Shown: in pieces, positions 61,160 to 64,000 of the stretch | Position numbering within the stretch: position 1 is the stretch's first letter | Layout of the letters: each line of letters starts with the position of its first letter | NCBI RefSeq assembly: GCF_037126465.1 | Contig: NC_088206.1 | Span: 33,672,573-33,736,572 of the forward strand | Source of the DNA: Ornithodoros turicata | Lineage: Eukaryota; Arthropoda; Arachnida; Ixodida; Argasidae | Direction of reading: 5' to 3' | Length of the DNA: 64,000 bases | Notes under the pieces: model-generated | The model's database searches: none | Seen by the model: only the letters and a program-made list of their open reading frames with translations | What the model was told of the DNA's origin: nothing | Made by a program: the position numbers and the translations under genes

Positions 61160-62311
61160 TCGAATTCCAGCACGCGGATAGTTGCCAGATATGACTGCTT
61201 TCCCACTACAAAATGTGAAAATGTTCGGTAGCATTTTCGTTGCGCTGCGCTGAATCACGTCCGAATATGATCCCGGTAGAATGAGGAAGCGTGGCGTAGC
61301 GAACGCTCGCTGTCGGCGTGGAACGTCGGACTACGTCGGACCCCAAATCTGCCTTTAGAGGAGCAGCGAAGTGTGTGTTGAGAAGATTTGACTTTAAACA
61401 CTGTTTAATTCACCAAGCACTCTATCAGGAGGGACCATGCAAGGTGTTTTATCACCACGGAATTCAATTTTCAAAAATGCACCAATAAATCAGTCAGTCG
61501 CATCTGTGGTGTAAGAAGCCCAGCGTAACGTAGGAGCCGTGAGGATGCCCCGTCAAGGGTATCGTGATCGGGCCCACCTGGTTAAGGAGTGACGTCAACC
61601 ACACTCATCCTTTTACGGCCGCAAAGTGGATCGCAAAATCACTTTTGTGCAAGAGCGCGTGGTGTTTGTCGGGCAGACTGCGCTTCCAAGACGCGTCATG
61701 CTATGGCGTCTGTCGCTCATGGTCCATGCTGACGCAAGGCCCACGTGGCTACTTTGCAGGCACCTTGATTTTACTTCTCAACAAGCTACTTCTCAAAACA
61801 TGCTCGCATTAGTCGCGTTCAGTTGACAAACGATGATTCATTCGATGATTCTGACGTTTTCGCGGGGAACACAACTGCTACGGTTCATAACACGAAGTTT
61901 GTTCTTCCACGAACAACGTGTCTGACACATGGAAGAAGCCGACATTTGTCGTAAATCCTTGAATCCCAAGACAGACAAGTAGAAGCAAAAAAATTTGCAA
62001 ATGTACCGTTTACATGGGCAAACTCGGACTCAGGGTCAGGTAATACAACACCTAAGCCGAGGCGGTTACAAAAATAGTTACAAAAACTCAAAGGGCCGCC
62101 TCTTTAGATCAATGTGAGGGTTGTCTGTTGTGCAGTACAGGCTAATCTTCGTGTGATGCTATGACGTCTGTCTCCTTTACGTTCTCCTCCTTATGGCCCT
62201 TATCGCTTTCAGTAGATGGTTCATCCCAAACCACCCATTTTAGAACGCAACAGACATGTATTATTCTAACGAGACTGATTTTACTCATAACTCATACTTT
62301 ATACCTTACAG

Positions 62312-62761
62312 AGCTTGAGCAATTTGGGACAATCAACAGGCGGTGGTCAAGGAAACGCGGCAGTGGGACCCGCCCCCGCTGCTGCCCCGGCTCGCCCTGG
62401 TGGTCGAATGCAGGTGGAAGTGGTGCGTGACCAAGACGGCATCCTCTCGGACGCCCTCGGTGGAGACGCCGCTGCAGCCATACCGCTCCTGTTGTGCGTG
62501 GGCCTCTGCTTGTGCCTTGTCGCAGGGGGTTTCATCATCGTACTGCAGGCACTGTCCGGAACCACATCGAGCGAATCGTTGGAGACCACCGTCAGTGGTA
62601 CAAATCTCACCAGCGCCAAGATGACTAAACCGAACCCAGGCGGCAGGCGGGGAGACGAGGGCCCTATATTGACCGAGCCTTCTGCAGATACTGTTGTGTC
62701 GACAGTCCAATCCCATTCGAACGAATATCAGGATGGTACCACAGGCGACTCCTCAAGATAG
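62312..62761 (+). CDS. Unrecognised membrane-protein gene, last exon
   Basis: Acceptor ATACCTTACAG at 62301-62311 is followed in phase 0 by 149 codons and TAG at 62759. A Gly/Ala/Pro-rich linker (NAAVGPAPAAAPARPGG) leads to a hydrophobic span, IPLLLCVGLCLCLVAGGFII plus VLQAL (about 62486-62560), which is one membrane helix with three cysteines. A Ser/Thr-rich tail follows with an N-glycosylation sequon NLT. With exon 1 the product is 194 residues, N-terminal side basic and C-terminal tail glycosylatable, so a type II single-pass protein is predicted (inference). No enzyme motif. The reading frame is intact. Confidence 0.65.
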   Translation, partial: SLSNLGQSTGGGQGNAAVGPAPAAAPARPGGRMQVEVVRDQDGILSDALGGDAAAAIPLLLCVGLCLCLVAGGFIIVLQALSGTTSSESLETTVSGTNLTSAKMTKPNPGGRRGDEGPILTEPSADTVVSTVQSHSNEYQDGTTGDSSR

Positions 62762-63804
62762 CGAATGGACGTCCTGAGAATATCATCATCGTACCCTCCA
62801 GCCACGACACACAGCATAGTTCGTGGTGTACATTTGCAGTATATATATACATTTATTTGGCGTGCTTGTAGTTTCATGTGCTCGATTTTTCTGCGCAGCA
62901 GCATGTAACGAGGCGAGAACAGCAACAACTACTTTATCTACTTTATTGGAAAGGTGAAGATTGGGGAGTTTCATCGCCAAGAGCGATAACTCTGTCCCCA
63001 AAACTAGAATGTTAATGATAATGAGGTTCTGGGTATTCGATCCAGAGAATGCGATCACGAACGAAATAATTGAGAGGCAAAATTTTATAGTCGTCTTTGT
63101 GTGTCACATAGTTGTCTGTGCTTCCTCAAAGGGACTACCGCATCCGGAAACGTATGTATGAGACCGATACGACAATGTTCGTCACCGCATCACAGGAAAC
63201 TTGGCCAATTTTCCCTTCTGAAAACAGCTTATATATTAAATAGACGAGTTTCAAAGATTCGCAATCCCTCTGCAGCTAGCACCATGATGGCGTAAGCCAG
63301 GCACACGAATGGGAGCGCAGCGCAGGCGATTGTCTCCGAGGTCGTCTGCTTGACGTTCGCATTACAATATAGTAAGTGAAAATTCTCGGTAAATATGCCG
63401 ACTTTCGCTCACCAGTGTTTGTTCCGGGACGACCATGTGGGGTGGAGCACGGTGTTACGCTCCTGGATGTACGAACACGTCCGACGCTAAACAGAAAGAA
63501 CATTCCGCAATCCGATCACAGAGCAGACGCCGTACCCTAGTGTTCTGGCTCGCCCGCCCACCTGTCGGTCGGTCGGCAAAGCTACCAAGGTCCACCCAGC
63601 CGCTCCGTGATTGATTTTGTCTGCGCCAAAGGGCGCTCACTGATTGGCCTTTGTCGGGTGACTTTTCCAGATAGGGAATCCCGGAATACTCTCAACATGC
63701 GGCGTCTACGTGCTACATCACACTGCACATGAACAACGCCACCAATTCCTGTCGGATTTCCAGCGTTATTATTAGTGATGAACGAGGAGTAAAACGGCGC
63801 TATA
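62762..63804. other. 3' flank, no gene recognised
   Basis: The probable 3' UTR of the membrane-protein gene begins here; no clear AATAAA was found. ATATATATACATTTATTTGG near 62840 is AT-rich. No other feature is supported. Confidence 0.4.
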
Positions 63805-64000
63805 CAGGGTGTTTCTTTTTCGCTGCAACGAATTTTCATAAAAGAGTTTCCTTAGGGCGTTTTACGTTGCTCATTGGATTACTCGACGGGGCTGCTACTA
63901 GGAAACCGTGTTTTGTCTCAATTAGGGGGACTAATGAACAGACGTATTTTATCAACTTCTTAATTGTTGAGTTTAGGGAGCACATTGCAGTTGTGATATT
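63805..64000. mobile_element. Left end of a CAGGGTGT-type MITE, runs off window
   Basis: TA at 63803-63804 followed by CAGGGTGTTTCTTTTTCGCT. Same terminal motif as the elements at 5897, 47083 and 53767. The partner end would lie beyond 64000. Confidence 0.6.

Larger units (their letters stand above)
59548..62311 (+). other. Intron of the membrane-protein gene
   Basis: GTAAGT to TTACAG, 2764 bp. It contains the repeat element at 59843-60745 and the MADF-like frame at 60947. 61160-62300 holds nothing recognised. Confidence 0.5.

Overview
The window reads as nuclear DNA of a chelicerate, most likely a tick. This is an inference from three things: tRNA-headed SINE copies of the type described from ticks (the Ruka class), the mix of Penelope-like, CR1/L2-like, Ty3/gypsy, DIRS and hAT sequence, and spliced THAP-domain exons. 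There is no prokaryotic gene organisation. Most of the 64 kb is transposable elements, their decayed copies, MITEs and tandem repeats. Host coding sequence is sparse and split into short exons.

Layout. 1-1811 is a satellite of about 220-bp units, ended by a TA-flanked MITE (1818-2218). 2262-4631 is a decayed LINE on the minus strand carrying a nested SINE. 4922-5410 is a LINE tail. 5897-6771 is a foldback MITE that abuts a minus-strand THAP exon (6772-7081). 7480-9538 holds a LINE 3' end and then a broken hAT transposase whose BED-finger intron is still visible. 10548-10801 is a SINE with exact target duplications. 10802-23672 is mostly gene-poor, with a pogo-like MITE (14338-15022) and one good THAP exon (19249-19444). 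23673-24830 is a DIRS reverse transcriptase relic. 26260-27542 is a rearranged cluster of Penelope-like elements with a hairpin, a very short SINE-tail insertion and a hammerhead-ribozyme-like motif. 28212-30035 holds minisatellites in both orientations. 31980-33285+ is a gypsy integrase with polypurine tract and 3' LTR start, followed by a LINE (33606-34735) and a decayed multicopy ORF (34807-36404).

36989-38434 is the most intact element: a Penelope-like reverse transcriptase plus GIY-YIG ORF. 39274-39877 is a second satellite. 39878-42278 is a very large foldback element with arms of about 0.9-1.0 kb. 42499-43118 is a palindromic Penelope fragment. 43696-44040 is a MITE. 44050-45882 is a gypsy gag/protease relic. 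47083-47684 is a MITE. 47985-48925 is a LINE RNase H end. 49748-57040 is a gypsy element on the minus strand (5' LTR, gag, protease, RT, RNase H, integrase) split inside RT by a 2.0-kb TA-flanked element that itself carries a MITE.

58211-62761 is the clearest host-gene region. A two-exon THAP-domain gene start on the minus strand (58703 down to 58211) lies head to head with an unrecognised plus-strand gene. That gene has two phase-matched exons (59413-59547 and 62312-62761) and is predicted to encode a 194-residue single-pass membrane protein. The 0.7 kb between the two start codons is a likely bidirectional promoter. The last 1.2 kb is featureless except for the left end of another CAGGGTGT-type MITE running off the window.
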